This document shows positions 1 to 8,549 of a stretch of DNA of 64,000 nucleotides, one piece after another. This DNA comes from Erythrobacter colymbi (GTDB lineage Bacteria > Pseudomonadota > Alphaproteobacteria > Sphingomonadales > Sphingomonadaceae): contig NZ_MUYK01000008.1 in NCBI RefSeq assembly GCF_002155685.1, positions 1-64,000 on the forward strand. Reading direction: 5' to 3'. Within the stretch, counting starts at the first letter, position 1. Every line of letters starts with the position of its first letter. The position numbers were made by a program, and so were the translations under genes. The notes below the pieces were generated by a model that had not been told where the DNA came from, made no database searches, and saw nothing but the letters and a program-made list of their open reading frames with translations.

Positions 1-27
1 TGTCCGTCGTCAGAACATTTGGCACAG
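1..27. repeat. Left terminal inverted repeat of the IS3 element
   Basis: Begins TGTCCGTCGTCAG and ends TGGCACAG. It matches the reverse complement of 1500-1526 at 21 of 27 positions. It lies beyond the orfB stop codon and is the transposase-distal end. Confidence 0.85.
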
Positions 28-74
28 GTCGCGGCGTAAATTAGCGGAGTGCGGGCCTCGTCTGTTGTTGGGTT

Positions 75-1127
75 TTAGGCGGCGAGCTTACGGTGTTGCA
101 AGCGCCGATGTTCAATGGTCTGTCGCTTGATCCTTTCGCGTTGTTTGATGATGGCTGGTGCCCTGCCGAAGTAGGCGTCTGCGGGCGTCACGTTGTTTAG
201 GCTCTCGTGGTATCGGCGGTGGTTGTAGTGCTCGACGAAGGTCTCGATCTGGGCCTCAAGGTCGCCGGGCAGGAAGTAGTTCTCGAGCAGGATGCGGTTT
301 TTAAGGGTCTGGTGCCAGCGCTCGATCTTGCCCTGGGTCTGGGGGTGCATCGGGGCGCCGCGCACGTGGCTCATCTTGTTGGCCTCGATGTATTCAGCCA
401 GTTCGCCCGCGATGTAGCTGGGACCATTGTCGCTGAGCAGCCGGGGCTTGTGCAACACCGTGGCGCTGTCGCATCCGGATGCGACCAACGCTACATCCAG
501 CGTGTCGGTCACATCCTCGGCCCGCATGTTGGTGCACAACTTCCAGGCGATGATGTAGCGCGAGAAGTCGTCGAGCACGGTGGAGAGATACATCCAGCCC
601 CACCCGATGATCTTGAAGTAGGTAAAATCGGTCTGCCACATCTCGTTCGGCCGGGTCGTCTTGGTATGGAACGCATCAGCCGCTTTCACCACGACGTATG
701 CCGGGCTGGTGATCAGATCGTGGGCCTTGAGCAGGCGGTAAACCGTAGCTTCGGACACAAAGTATTGGCGCTCATCGGTAAATCGCACCGCCAGTTCGCG
801 CGGTGACAGCTCGGACTGCTCCAGCGCCATTTCGACGATCTGGTCCTGCACCTCGGGCGCGATCCGGTTCCACACCCGGCCTGGAGCCGATGGCCGATCC
901 GCCAACGCCTCCGGGCCGCCTGCGAGGTAGCGGTCATACCAGCGGTAGAACGTCCGCCGGGCGATGCCGAGTTGGTCCAGCGTTCGCTTGGCAGGCAGGT
1001 GGGACTGCTCGACGATCCTGATGATCTCGAGCTTCTCGGATGCGGGATACCTCATTCTTCGTCGCCCCCATCCGCGATCATGCTTTTTTTGAGCAAACGG
1101 TTTTCCAGCGTCAGGTCGGCCACGCAT
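75..1127 (-). CDS. IS3-family transposase OrfB (integrase-core DDE domain)
   Basis: Catalytic half of the IS3 transposase. The open frame is 350 codons. The independent start is probably the ATG at 1055-1053, which overlaps the orfA stop as ATGA and gives about 326 aa. The upstream part of the frame is used when ribosomes shift from orfA to make the OrfAB fusion. Numbered on the 350-codon frame, residues about 30-75 form a helix-turn-helix-like segment. The rve fold follows with the triad D167 (in QTDFTYF), D233 (in SDNGP) and E269 (in GKIERWH), a DD(35)E spacing. No internal stop or frameshift is visible, so the gene looks intact. Confidence 0.93.
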   Translation of the reverse strand: MRGRPDAGKPFAQKKHDRGWGRRRMRYPASEKLEIIRIVEQSHLPAKRTLDQLGIARRTFYRWYDRYLAGGPEALADRPSAPGRVWNRIAPEVQDQIVEMALEQSELSPRELAVRFTDERQYFVSEATVYRLLKAHDLITSPAYVVVKAADAFHTKTTRPNEMWQTDFTYFKIIGWGWMYLSTVLDDFSRYIIAWKLCTNMRAEDVTDTLDVALVASGCDSATVLHKPRLLSDNGPSYIAGELAEYIEANKMSHVRGAPMHPQTQGKIERWHQTLKNRILLENYFLPGDLEAQIETFVEHYNHRRYHESLNNVTPADAYFGRAPAIIKQRERIKRQTIEHRRLQHRKLAA

Positions 1128-1474
1128 TCCTTCAGGGCGCGGGCTTCGCGGCGCAGATCCTGCACCTCGCCAGTGGTCGCGGCACGGGCGGTATCACCGG
1201 CCAACCGGCGCTTACCTGCTTCCATAAACTCCTTCGACCAAGTGTAATACAGGCTCTGGGCGATGCCTTCCTTGCGGCACAGCTCTGCGATGCTGTCCTC
1301 ACCACGCAGGCCGTCCAGCACGATGCGGATCTTTTCTTCGGCAGAGAAATGGCGCCGGGTTGCTCGGCGGATATCCTTGACCACCCGCTCAGCTGGGGCC
1401 TTCTTGGGAGGGGATTTTTTCACGGAGGGTTGGGTCTTCATCTTCGTTCCTTCGTCACTACGACGAAGCCCCAA
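1052..1474 (-). CDS. IS3-family transposase OrfA (HTH DNA-binding subunit)
   Basis: A 140-residue first frame of the IS3 element. The basic N-terminus is followed by a helix-turn-helix of the HTH_Tnp_1 type (about residues 40-85, with the motif ATRRHFSAEEKIRIV and then GIAQSLYYTWSKEF) and a C-terminal leucine-rich coiled coil (about 100-130) that normally mediates OrfA/OrfAB multimerisation. It overlaps orfB by 76 bp in the -1 frame. The A7 run near its end is the expected slippage site. Alone, OrfA of IS3 elements binds the terminal repeats and regulates transposition. Confidence 0.9.
   Translation of the reverse strand: MGLRRSDEGTKMKTQPSVKKSPPKKAPAERVVKDIRRATRRHFSAEEKIRIVLDGLRGEDSIAELCRKEGIAQSLYYTWSKEFMEAGKRRLAGDTARAATTGEVQDLRREARALKECVADLTLENRLLKKSMIADGGDEE
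1084..1090 (-). other. Probable -1 ribosomal frameshift site (A7G) between orfA and orfB
   Basis: On the coding strand the overlap reads CTC AAA AAA AGC in the orfA frame. Slipping back one base gives CAA AAA AAG CAT in the orfB frame. Runs of this type drive programmed -1 frameshifting in IS3 elements to make the OrfAB transposase. The orfB ATG 30 bases further on also overlaps the orfA stop codon, giving a second, re-initiation route. Confidence 0.7.
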
Positions 1475-1499
1475 CCCTCCTTAAATCACAACCTCAAAT

Positions 1500-1526
1500 C
1501 TGTGCCATTGGTGCTGACGGGGGACA
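1500..1526. repeat. Right terminal inverted repeat of the IS3 element
   Basis: Reads CTGTGCC at its inner edge and GGGGGACA at its outer edge. It is the inverted partner of bases 1-27 and lies just upstream of orfA, where IS3 elements normally carry the transposase promoter. The chromosome resumes at 1527. Confidence 0.85.
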
Positions 1527-1589
1527 GTTCGCGATATACTCCGCGCAATGACCCGCGCTTAGGTAAGCGTCTGAAAGGCGGGCACCATC

Positions 1590-1967
1590 ATGGGCAAGCG
1601 CATCGATAATCAACTGACACCCGGGAGCGATCCGAGCTGCCCAAGATGGATGGCGACCGTAACCCTGAGGTCAGATGTAAGCGATGAAGAGTTCAACTTC
1701 TATGAGGCGGCCGATCGGAAATTTCTGACCGAATGCTGCATGGCCGGTGTGTTTCAGCAAAGTATCGGACCACGCGACTCCGACCTTCTTTACATGATTT
1801 TTGGGTCCACCGAACTCGCCGCCACAGCTCTGCTGGATCTTCCCGCAATTGCGGCCGATATAGCGGAACTGGCAGTAAACCGGTTGCGCTTTTTTGCGCA
1901 GTATGATGCATCCTCTCCGACAGAGGCTCGTCGGACCGGGGATGTGACGGGGCATGGGATTACCTGA
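1590..1967 (+). CDS. Small protein, possibly YciI/muconolactone-isomerase-like
   Basis: A 125-codon frame between the IS element and the first AraC gene; an alternative start at 1650 would give about 105 aa. I do not recognise it firmly. The central part has charged residues, then FLTECCMAGV, a strand-like LLYMIFGS and a helix LAATALLDLPAIAADIAE followed by LAVNRLRFF. This pattern resembles ferredoxin-like YciI or muconolactone-isomerase folds, but only loosely. A weak purine-rich ribosome site (AAAGGCGGG) precedes 1590. The end overlaps the AraC start by 14 bases, suggesting translational coupling. The IS lies 63 bases upstream and may have removed or replaced its promoter. Confidence 0.4.
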   Translation: MGKRIDNQLTPGSDPSCPRWMATVTLRSDVSDEEFNFYEAADRKFLTECCMAGVFQQSIGPRDSDLLYMIFGSTELAATALLDLPAIAADIAELAVNRLRFFAQYDASSPTEARRTGDVTGHGIT

Positions 1968-2856
1968 ACTGCAATGGCCGGGGCTCCGCGCTGCCGGTGA
2001 CGTCGTCAGCAGCACGGGCGACGTGATCATCAGCCACGGCTTTCTCGATCATGAGGCAATGTCCGAGGTTCAGGCTTGTCTGCCGGAAAGGACTTTGCTG
2101 GTTTGCGTTCACCTTTCGGGCCGGATCTGGGTCGAAAATCAATATGAGTCTACTCTTTACAACGGCTGGGGAACGCCGGGTACCGCGAACATGGGTCTGG
2201 GCGGTATCGACTATGCGATCCGTTATCGTGCCGAGAATTGTCAGTTCGCGCGCATCCTGCTGTCCGAAAGAATGTTCGAACTGGCGCTTGGTGATGACTT
2301 CCGCCGAGGAGCGGTAGAGTTCATCGATCCGCAAAACGCCGCCGCGCCTGGCCTTGCGAGCATTGCCCGTCGCGCAGTCCTGCTCAAGGACGAGCTGCCA
2401 ACCAACCGGCTGCTGGCGGATTCGGTCGGCTTTGCGGTAGCCGCCGAACTTCTCCATTCCTGGTCCAATGTCGATCGCCGCCAAGCGCAGCGCCGGATCC
2501 CGCACCATCCTCAACGCGAAAAAATGAGGCAGGTCGCAGACTATATCGAGGCCAATCTCTTCGGCCCGTTCGCCCTTTCGGAACTGTCAGCCGTCAGCGG
2601 ACTGTCGCTTCCCCATTTCATGCGCGTTTTCAAAGCCGAGTTTGGCATGCCGCCCTATCGCTGGATCATCGAGCGCAAGATCGCTCGTGCCAAGTCACTG
2701 ATCCGGGATAAGCCGATCTCGCTGACCGATCTGGCGCACTTGCTTGAATTCTCGTCGCTTCAGCATTTCTCGGCAGCATTCAAGAAATCGTGCGGGATGT
2801 CGCCCTCCGAGTATCGTGCGCAGGTGCGCAGAACCCACGATGATCGGATCATGTAA
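1954..2856 (+). CDS. AraC-family transcriptional regulator
   Basis: A 300-residue regulator. The first 180 residues are a variable sensor domain without a recognisable ligand motif. The C-terminal ~100 residues carry the paired helix-turn-helix of AraC/XylS proteins: the first around ALSELSAVSGLSLPHFMRVF, the second around SLTDLAHLLEFSSLQHFSAA, followed by the family signature FKKSCGMSPSEYR. The ATG at 1954 is taken because it gives a full-length sensor; it overlaps the preceding small gene. It lies 73 bp upstream of a second AraC gene in the same direction. The ligand and targets are unknown; the downstream AhpD-like and exporter genes are candidates. Confidence 0.85.
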   Translation: MGLPELQWPGLRAAGDVVSSTGDVIISHGFLDHEAMSEVQACLPERTLLVCVHLSGRIWVENQYESTLYNGWGTPGTANMGLGGIDYAIRYRAENCQFARILLSERMFELALGDDFRRGAVEFIDPQNAAAPGLASIARRAVLLKDELPTNRLLADSVGFAVAAELLHSWSNVDRRQAQRRIPHHPQREKMRQVADYIEANLFGPFALSELSAVSGLSLPHFMRVFKAEFGMPPYRWIIERKIARAKSLIRDKPISLTDLAHLLEFSSLQHFSAAFKKSCGMSPSEYRAQVRRTHDDRIM

Positions 2857-2929
2857 CCCGATAGGATGATGAACGCGTGTCCGGGCGGCAGGCGATAAGC
2901 TGGTGACGGGGTCAGAGGGATCAGTCACC

Positions 2930-3868
2930 ATGCAGAACAACTTTGAAGACGGGATTGCGGTCAGTTCGCTTGTCGCCCGTGAGGGCGCTTTGGCGTGCTG
3001 GGAGAGGGAGCGCTTCGGGCCGAGACCGCATGATGATGCGCAAGGTTGGTTGATTGTCGCCGCGCGTCGCAGCGCCGTGCTCCACCGGAGGACAATCGCA
3101 GGCACGGCAGAGCTTCACATGCGGGCAGGTACGGTTTCGATCCTGCGCCTTTCGCTCGGCGAGGATATCATTCTTCCTCCGGTCCCGCTCGGGCTTGTGA
3201 CGGTTTTTCTCCCGGACGCAGCGGTACCGACGATCCTCCGGTCTGGCTATTCCCATAGCTTGCATGAAGTGTTCGGCCATCGCAGCGCGAACCTGGTGGC
3301 CGTGACGGCTTACATCGCAGATGGGCTGCTCAAGTCCGAGCCCGCGACGCCGCTGCATGCAGGCCTGCTCAAAAGTCTGATCAGCTGCGTTACCATGAGC
3401 GGCCTGCCCACGCAGTCATCTATGCTGGGGAACCAGCAGCCCGGGCGGATCCACATTACCCGGCGCAAGTTGAGCGATCTGGAACGGTTCGTGGCATCAC
3501 ACCTCGACCAGCCGATTGACGCGCTCGATCTGACGCGGGTGGCCGGCATGTCGATCGGGCATCTGTGCCGCGTCATGAAGAGCGACACGGGACTCACGCC
3601 GTATCAGTTTGTGCTCAGCATGAGACTGAAGCGCGCGCACGAGCTTCTTGCGACGAGCAACATGCCGCTGGTTGAGGTGGCGCTGTCCTGCGGATTTTCC
3701 AATCAGGCGCATTTCAGCGCGACGTTCAAGAAGAAGACCGGGCTGACCCCGGGGCAGTTCCGGAGAATTTCTTTCGCGGGCATGAGTGCCGGCGACACGC
3801 CAAACGAGAGCATGGCGGTGTTTGCCGCAGAATCCGCTCCGGCAATGGGTCATTCCCCGCAGGCATAG
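2930..3868 (+). CDS. AraC-family transcriptional regulator
   Basis: A 312-residue regulator of the same broad family as its upstream neighbour but not a close duplicate. The N-terminal ~190 residues form the effector domain. The C-terminal AraC helix-turn-helix pair runs from about residue 205, with DLTRVAGMSIGHLCRVMKS, then LVEVALSCGFSNQAHFSATF and the signature FKKKTGLTPGQFRR. The start at 2930 is preferred over the GTG at 2903 because GAGGGA sits nine bases ahead of it. About 35 residues trail the DNA-binding domain. It immediately precedes the CxxC alkylhydroperoxidase-like gene, a plausible regulated target. Confidence 0.87.
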   Translation: MQNNFEDGIAVSSLVAREGALACWERERFGPRPHDDAQGWLIVAARRSAVLHRRTIAGTAELHMRAGTVSILRLSLGEDIILPPVPLGLVTVFLPDAAVPTILRSGYSHSLHEVFGHRSANLVAVTAYIADGLLKSEPATPLHAGLLKSLISCVTMSGLPTQSSMLGNQQPGRIHITRRKLSDLERFVASHLDQPIDALDLTRVAGMSIGHLCRVMKSDTGLTPYQFVLSMRLKRAHELLATSNMPLVEVALSCGFSNQAHFSATFKKKTGLTPGQFRRISFAGMSAGDTPNESMAVFAAESAPAMGHSPQA

Positions 3869-3960
3869 ATGCTATCGCTGCAGGCGGTCTGCCGGAAAGC
3901 GCCTCGGCGCGGCATCTGAAGGTCACGGCAACACGCCGGGCCAACGAAAGGATGCTCCCG

Positions 3961-4512
3961 ATGACAAGCTTCACCGTCCCCACCCGCGAAACCGTCAGTC
4001 AGGGCAATCAGGCCTTGTTCGACGCGCTCAAGGGCCAGCTCGGCTTCGTGCCCAATCTCTACGCCACCTTCGCGCTGTCGCAGAACGCGCTCGGCACCTA
4101 TCTCGCGCTGCAATCGGCGAAATCGTCGATCAATGCCAAGTCGCGCGAGGTCGTGAACCTGGTGGTGAGCCAGTACAACGAGTGCCGCTACTGCCTCGCC
4201 GCGCATACGATGCTGGGCAAGATGAACGGCTTTTCCGACGCGCAGATCATCGAGATCCGCAAGGGGGCTGCGAGCTTCGATCCCAAGCTCGATGCACTCG
4301 CCAAGCTGACCCTCGCTCTGGTCGCCAACCGCGGCCATGCCGAAGACGCTGCGAAGGACGCGTTCTTCGCCGCCGGGTGGAGCGAGGAGAACCTCGTCGA
4401 CGTGATCATGACCATCGGCGACAAGATCATCAGCAACTATCTGCACGCGGCGACCGACATTCCGGTCGATTTCCCCGCGGCCCCCGAACTGGACGTGGCG
4501 CTGGCCGCCTGA
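3961..4512 (+). CDS. Carboxymuconolactone decarboxylase / AhpD-like peroxidase-family protein
   Basis: About 183 residues, all-helical CMD fold. The redox motif ECRYCLAAH (E-C-x-x-C-x-x-x-H, near residues 66-74) is the proton-relay and thiol pair of AhpD-like proteins, so disulfide reductase or peroxide-linked chemistry is likelier than true carboxymuconolactone decarboxylation. The start at 3961 is chosen because AAAGG at 3947-3951 is well spaced; an ATG at 3952 sits on the ribosome site. It is followed by a C-rich stretch with an inverted repeat and then an exporter gene. The physiological substrate cannot be told from sequence. Confidence 0.85.
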   Translation: MTSFTVPTRETVSQGNQALFDALKGQLGFVPNLYATFALSQNALGTYLALQSAKSSINAKSREVVNLVVSQYNECRYCLAAHTMLGKMNGFSDAQIIEIRKGAASFDPKLDALAKLTLALVANRGHAEDAAKDAFFAAGWSEENLVDVIMTIGDKIISNYLHAATDIPVDFPAAPELDVALAA

Positions 4513-4594
4513 CGCCCTGACCTGCCCCCTGCCGCCCGCGCTCCCCCTCCCCCCTCCCCGCGCGGGCGGCCCCCTCTTCTCTCTCCGACCCGAG

Positions 4595-4629
4595 CTGCCC
4601 GCGCGACCCTCCTCTCCCGGCGCGGGCAG
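4595..4629. repeat. Perfect 10-bp inverted repeat in a C-rich intergenic tract
   Basis: CTGCCCGCGC (4595-4604) and GCGCGGGCAG (4620-4629) are exact inverted copies with a 15-base loop. They lie in a strongly pyrimidine-biased spacer (about 4520-4640) between the AhpD-like and EamA genes. There is no T-run, so it is not a standard intrinsic terminator; an mRNA stem or attenuator is possible. Confidence 0.5.
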
Positions 4630-4650
4630 CCGTCCCCCTGGAGCCCTGCC

Positions 4651-5625
4651 ATGACCGCCACTCTCTCTCCCCCCGTCGCGCGGCATGGCAGGGCCCCTTT
4701 GTTTTCCCTTTCCCCGGTCGCCAGCGGCATCGCCGCAGGGCTATTCGCCGCGCTGGTGTGGTCGACCTTCATGCTTTTCGCCAAGGCCGGCACCACTGGC
4801 GGCCTTTTGCCGCAGGACTTCATCCTGCTGCGCTTCGGCACCGCCGCGCTGATCATGCTCCCCTGGCTGCTGCGCCACGATCCGCTGTGTCTCGGCGGGA
4901 TCGGCTGGGGCCGCGCGGGGGTGCTGACGCTGCTGGCGGGCCCTTCGTTCATCCTGCTCGGCACCGGCGGCTATCTCTACGCTCCGCTCACGCATGGCGC
5001 GGTGATCCAGCCTTCGACCATCGCGCTGGCCTCGATGCTGGCCGGTGCGGTCCTGCTGCGCGAGCGTATCACCGGGGCCCGGCTGGTCGGGATCGCCCTG
5101 ATCATCGGCGGCCTTGCGCTGATCGCCGGCCATGCCGATGCGATGGGCGGTGGAATGGTGTGGATCGGCGACCTCTTGTTCATCGCCGCCGGGCTGTGCT
5201 GGACAGGCTTCACCATCCTGATCAAGCGCTGGGAGCTCGATCCCCTGGCCGTGACGGCTGCGGTTTCGGTGCTCTCGGCACTGGTGGTTGTACCGACTAT
5301 GCTGGTCGCAGGTGATCTCCACCGCCTCGCAGCGCTCACGCCCGGCATGTTGGCCGCGCAGGTGATCGTGCAAGGCGTGGCATCCGGCGTGATCGCGGTG
5401 ATCGCCTTCGGCATCGCGGTGCGCCGTCTCGGAGCCGCGCGCGCCGGGCTGTTCCCGGCAATCGTCCCCGCGTTGACCCTGCTGCTCGGCAGCCTGTGGA
5501 GCGGCACTTTGCCTCAAGTTTTCGAAATCGCCGGGGCCGCGCTTGCCTCGATTGGTCTTCTCGTCGCAGTCGGGCTGCATCGCCCGGCCGCTCCCTCACC
5601 TGCTGCCGGAGGAACCGCGCAATGA
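4651..5625 (+). CDS. EamA-family (DMT superfamily) transporter
   Basis: A 324-residue inner-membrane protein with about ten hydrophobic helices in two repeated EamA halves (roughly residues 27-160 and 172-310). The N-terminus is short and polar and the tail proline-rich. Members export amino acids, metabolites or toxic compounds; specificity is not readable. Its stop overlaps the start of the Old Yellow Enzyme gene (ATGA at 5622-5625), so the two are probably translated together. A second EamA gene follows the enzyme, an arrangement that suggests export of substrates or products of the reductase. Confidence 0.88.
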   Translation: MTATLSPPVARHGRAPLFSLSPVASGIAAGLFAALVWSTFMLFAKAGTTGGLLPQDFILLRFGTAALIMLPWLLRHDPLCLGGIGWGRAGVLTLLAGPSFILLGTGGYLYAPLTHGAVIQPSTIALASMLAGAVLLRERITGARLVGIALIIGGLALIAGHADAMGGGMVWIGDLLFIAAGLCWTGFTILIKRWELDPLAVTAAVSVLSALVVVPTMLVAGDLHRLAALTPGMLAAQVIVQGVASGVIAVIAFGIAVRRLGAARAGLFPAIVPALTLLLGSLWSGTLPQVFEIAGAALASIGLLVAVGLHRPAAPSPAAGGTAQ

Positions 5626-6704
5626 CCCATGACCCCCTGTTCCAACCGATCCGTTACGGTGCCATCGAAGCACCCAACCGCATCGTCATGGCCCCGCTGA
5701 CCCGCACCCGCGCCAATGCCGACGACGCGCCGCACGAGCTCCAGCAGACCTACTACACCCAGCGTTCGACCGCCGGCCTCATCATCTCGGAGGCAACCCA
5801 TATCTCGCAGCAGGGCAAGGGCTATGCGGGCGCGCCGGGGATTTACTCCGACAAGCAGGTCGAAGGCTGGCGCGGGGTGACTGAGGCCGTCCACGCCGCA
5901 GGCGGGCGGATGATGCTCCAGCTGTGGCACGTCGGGCGGCTCTCGCACCCCTCGCTGCAACCGAGCGGCGCGCTGCCCGTCGCACCGAGCGCGGTGGGCC
6001 TCAGCGGCCACGCCTTCACCTATGAAGGCCCGCAGGACTTCGTCGTCCCCCGCGCGCTCGAGACCGACGAGATTCCCGGGATTATCGAGGATTACCGCCG
6101 CGCCGCGATCAACGCCAAGGCCGCCGGGTTCGACGGGGTCGAGGTGCACAGCGCCAATGCCTACCTGCTCGACCAGTTCCTCCGCGACGGCACCAATCAC
6201 CGCACCGACCGCTACGGCGGCAGCATCGAGAACCGCACGCGGCTGACACTCGAAGTGACCGACGCGGTGATCTCGGTATGGGGCGCGGACCGGGTGGGCA
6301 TCCGCCTTTCGCCCTCGCTCACCATCAACGGGATGAGCGACAGCAACCCCGCGCCGCTGTTCGGATACTTGGCCGAGCAACTCGGCAAGCGCGGGCTCGC
6401 CTATCTCCACTGCGTCGAGCCGAGCGACCCTCGCGGCGATCCCTTCGACCGCATCGTCGACCCGCAGGTGGTGCGCAAGGCCTTCGGGGGCAACTACATC
6501 GCCAATGGCAGCTACACGGGTGAGCGGGCGCGGGCGGCTTTGCAGGCGGGCGAGATCGATGCGGCCTCCTTCGGGCGGCTGTTCATCGCCAATCCCGATC
6601 TGCCGCGCCGCCTGGCCGAGGACCTGCCGATGAACCCCCTCAACACCGCGCGCATCTACAGCGGCGGCGGGGACGGCTATATCGACTATCCCTTCCACGA
6701 CTGA
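5622..6704 (+). CDS. Old Yellow Enzyme family ene-reductase (NemA-like)
   Basis: About 360 residues, an FMN-dependent NAD(P)H oxidoreductase of the OYE/NemA type that reduces activated C=C bonds or nitro groups. Seen in sequence: the N-terminal IVMAPLTRTRA, the FMN/substrate segment LWHVGRLSH, the active-site region GVEVHSANAYLLDQFLRDG followed by NHRTDRYGGS, and the C-terminal FGRLFIANPDLPRRL phosphate-binding region. In the substrate pocket HSAN replaces the plant-type HGAH, as in bacterial NemA. The start at 5622 follows GGAGGA and overlaps the exporter stop. It fits with the glutathione and thiol enzymes downstream as an electrophile-handling set. Confidence 0.92.
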   Translation: MTHDPLFQPIRYGAIEAPNRIVMAPLTRTRANADDAPHELQQTYYTQRSTAGLIISEATHISQQGKGYAGAPGIYSDKQVEGWRGVTEAVHAAGGRMMLQLWHVGRLSHPSLQPSGALPVAPSAVGLSGHAFTYEGPQDFVVPRALETDEIPGIIEDYRRAAINAKAAGFDGVEVHSANAYLLDQFLRDGTNHRTDRYGGSIENRTRLTLEVTDAVISVWGADRVGIRLSPSLTINGMSDSNPAPLFGYLAEQLGKRGLAYLHCVEPSDPRGDPFDRIVDPQVVRKAFGGNYIANGSYTGERARAALQAGEIDAASFGRLFIANPDLPRRLAEDLPMNPLNTARIYSGGGDGYIDYPFHD

Positions 6705-6705
6705 G

Positions 6706-7536
6706 ATGGCGCCGCCGCGCCTCGTCACCCCGGCGCTCGCCGTGCTGGCGGTCGCCGCCTTCGCGGGCAATTCGCTGCTGGCGCGCGCGGCGCTGGGGGA
6801 GGGGGCGATCGGGGCAGGGAGCTTCACCGCGATCCGCCTCGGCGCGGGCGCTGTGGTGCTGCTCCCGTGGCTCCTGCGCGGGCCGCGCGCCGCGGCCTTC
6901 AGCCTGCGCGGCGCGCTCGCGCTGTTCGTCTACTGCGCGGCCTTCTCGTTCGCCTATGTCGAGCTCGGCGCGGCGACCGGGGCGATGGTGCTGTTCGCCG
7001 CGGTGCAGGCGACCGTGCTGGCGAGCGGCGCGCTGACGGGCCAGAAGGTGCGGAGAACCGACATTGCAGGCATCGCGCTGGCGCTGGCCGGTGTGGCGCT
7101 GCTGCTCGGCGCGCACCTTGCGCCCGGGCCCTTGCTGGCGACCGCGAGCATGATCGCGGCGGGGACCGCCTGGGGGCTCTATTCGGTGCTGGGCCGCAGC
7201 GCGCCCGATCCGGCGCGACGCACTGCCGGCAACTTCGTGCTCGCCGCGCTGCTCGCCGCCCCGCTGCCGCTGCTCGATGGCGGGACGGGGGTGACGGCGA
7301 GCGGAGCCGGGCTGGCGATCGTGTCGGGCGCGCTGACGTCGGGGCTCGGCTACGTCGTGTGGTACCGGCTGGTGCCACGCCTGCCCCACGCCGCGGTCGG
7401 CGCGGTGCAGCTCGCGACCCCGGTGGTCGCGGCGCTCGCCGCCGCCGCCCTGCTGGCCGAGCCGCTGACATGGCGGCTCGCGCTCGCCGCCGCGCTGATC
7501 CTGGGCGGCATCGCACTCACTCTCCGGCGCGGCTGA
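6706..7536 (+). CDS. EamA-family (DMT superfamily) transporter
   Basis: A 276-residue inner-membrane protein with ten predicted helices, almost no polar termini and two EamA repeats. It starts one base after the Old Yellow Enzyme stop, so it is the third gene of that operon. It is shorter than and clearly diverged from the exporter at 4651. Its stop abuts the stop of the convergent LysR gene with no spacer. Substrate unknown. Confidence 0.87.
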   Translation: MAPPRLVTPALAVLAVAAFAGNSLLARAALGEGAIGAGSFTAIRLGAGAVVLLPWLLRGPRAAAFSLRGALALFVYCAAFSFAYVELGAATGAMVLFAAVQATVLASGALTGQKVRRTDIAGIALALAGVALLLGAHLAPGPLLATASMIAAGTAWGLYSVLGRSAPDPARRTAGNFVLAALLAAPLPLLDGGTGVTASGAGLAIVSGALTSGLGYVVWYRLVPRLPHAAVGAVQLATPVVAALAAAALLAEPLTWRLALAAALILGGIALTLRRG

Positions 7537-8424
7537 TCAGCCCTCTTTCAGCACCTCGCCCACGAAGTCGGCAAAGGCGCGCGCCTTGGCGCTCGTCAGC
7601 CGCCCGCTCGGGAACAGTGCCCACAGGTCGATCGGCGGGAGCGCCCAGTCGGGCAAGACCTCGACCACCGCGCCGCTGGCAAGCTCGCGGGTGAACATCC
7701 ACTCGGATGCCACCGCGAGCCCCATGTCGGCGAGCACCGCCGCGCGCAGGCCCTCCGCGGCTGTGACCCGCAGCCGGCCACCAACGCTGACCGAGGCCTC
7801 GGCCCCACCCGCGTGACGGAAGGTCCAGTGCGCGGCTTCGTATCGCGTATAGACCACCGCCTGATGGCCCGCGACATCGGCCGGATTTGCAGGCGTGCCC
7901 GCCCTGGAGAGATAGTTCGGCGTGGCGACCAGCGTGCGCCGCCCGGTGGCCAGCTTCCTCGCGATGGCAGAGGAATCCGGCAGCGCACCCATGCGCAGTG
8001 CGACATCCACCCCCTCTTCGACCATGTCGACGACCCGGTCGTCCATGATGAGTTCGAGCTCAAGATCCGGATGCTGGTCCATGAATGCTGGAAGCCGCGG
8101 GACGATGTGCAACCGCGCAAAGGTCGTCGCTGCGGAGATCCTGAGCCGCCCGGTCAGACCCCTGCCCTCGCCGCGCGCAGCAATCTCGGCCTCGTCCGCC
8201 TCCTCGAGCGCGCGCCGCGCCCGCTCGTAGTAGCGCTGTCCCGCCTCGGTCGGCGAGAGGCCCCGGGTGGTGCGCGTCACCAGCCTCACACCGAGCTGGT
8301 CCTCGAGCTGCGCGATCATCTTCGAGACCGCCGGCTGCCCGACATTGCCAAGCCGCGCGGCGGCCGAGAAGGACCCCGTGTCGATCACCCGCACGAAGGT
8401 CGCCATCGCCTGGAAACGGTCCAT
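7537..8424 (-). CDS. LysR-family transcriptional regulator
   Basis: About 295 residues. The N-terminal winged helix-turn-helix (residues 1-60, with SFSAAARLGNVGQPAVSKMI) is followed by a linker and a type-2 periplasmic-binding-like effector domain (about 90-295). The start at 8424 is chosen because a G-rich ribosome site (GGGGGG) lies seven bases ahead; an in-frame ATG two codons upstream is too close to it. It is divergent from the small ORF/GST/peroxiredoxin/SDR group, with about 125 bp between, the usual layout for a LysR regulator and its target operon. Confidence 0.9.
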   Translation of the reverse strand: MDRFQAMATFVRVIDTGSFSAAARLGNVGQPAVSKMIAQLEDQLGVRLVTRTTRGLSPTEAGQRYYERARRALEEADEAEIAARGEGRGLTGRLRISAATTFARLHIVPRLPAFMDQHPDLELELIMDDRVVDMVEEGVDVALRMGALPDSSAIARKLATGRRTLVATPNYLSRAGTPANPADVAGHQAVVYTRYEAAHWTFRHAGGAEASVSVGGRLRVTAAEGLRAAVLADMGLAVASEWMFTRELASGAVVEVLPDWALPPIDLWALFPSGRLTSAKARAFADFVGEVLKEG

Positions 8425-8549
8425 CCTCATTCCCCCCTGGAATAGATCATAGTGCCACGCCCCGCCTGCCCTGTCGCGCGGGAAATCGGCATCTGTCTTG
8501 TCAGAAGGCAGCACAACACGGCGCTGCCGAACACAAGGAACCTCCGGAC

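Larger units (their letters stand above)
1..1526 (-). mobile_element. Complete IS3-family insertion sequence
   Basis: A 1526-bp element bounded by imperfect 27-bp terminal inverted repeats (1-27 and 1500-1526, 21 of 27 positions matching, both beginning TGTCC). It carries two overlapping transposase frames, orfA and orfB, read on the minus strand. The order orfA then orfB, the DD(35)E catalytic triad in orfB and an A-rich slippage site in the overlap are diagnostic of the IS3 family. The left end coincides with base 1 of the window, so the target-site duplication cannot be checked. Both frames are open, so the element looks capable of transposition. The subgroup was not determined. Confidence 0.93.

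Noticed and set aside
4520..4640. Possible intrinsic terminator or G-quadruplex in the C-rich spacer
   Set aside because: There is a stem but no T-run, and the C-tracts are interrupted and unevenly spaced, so only the inverted repeat is reported.
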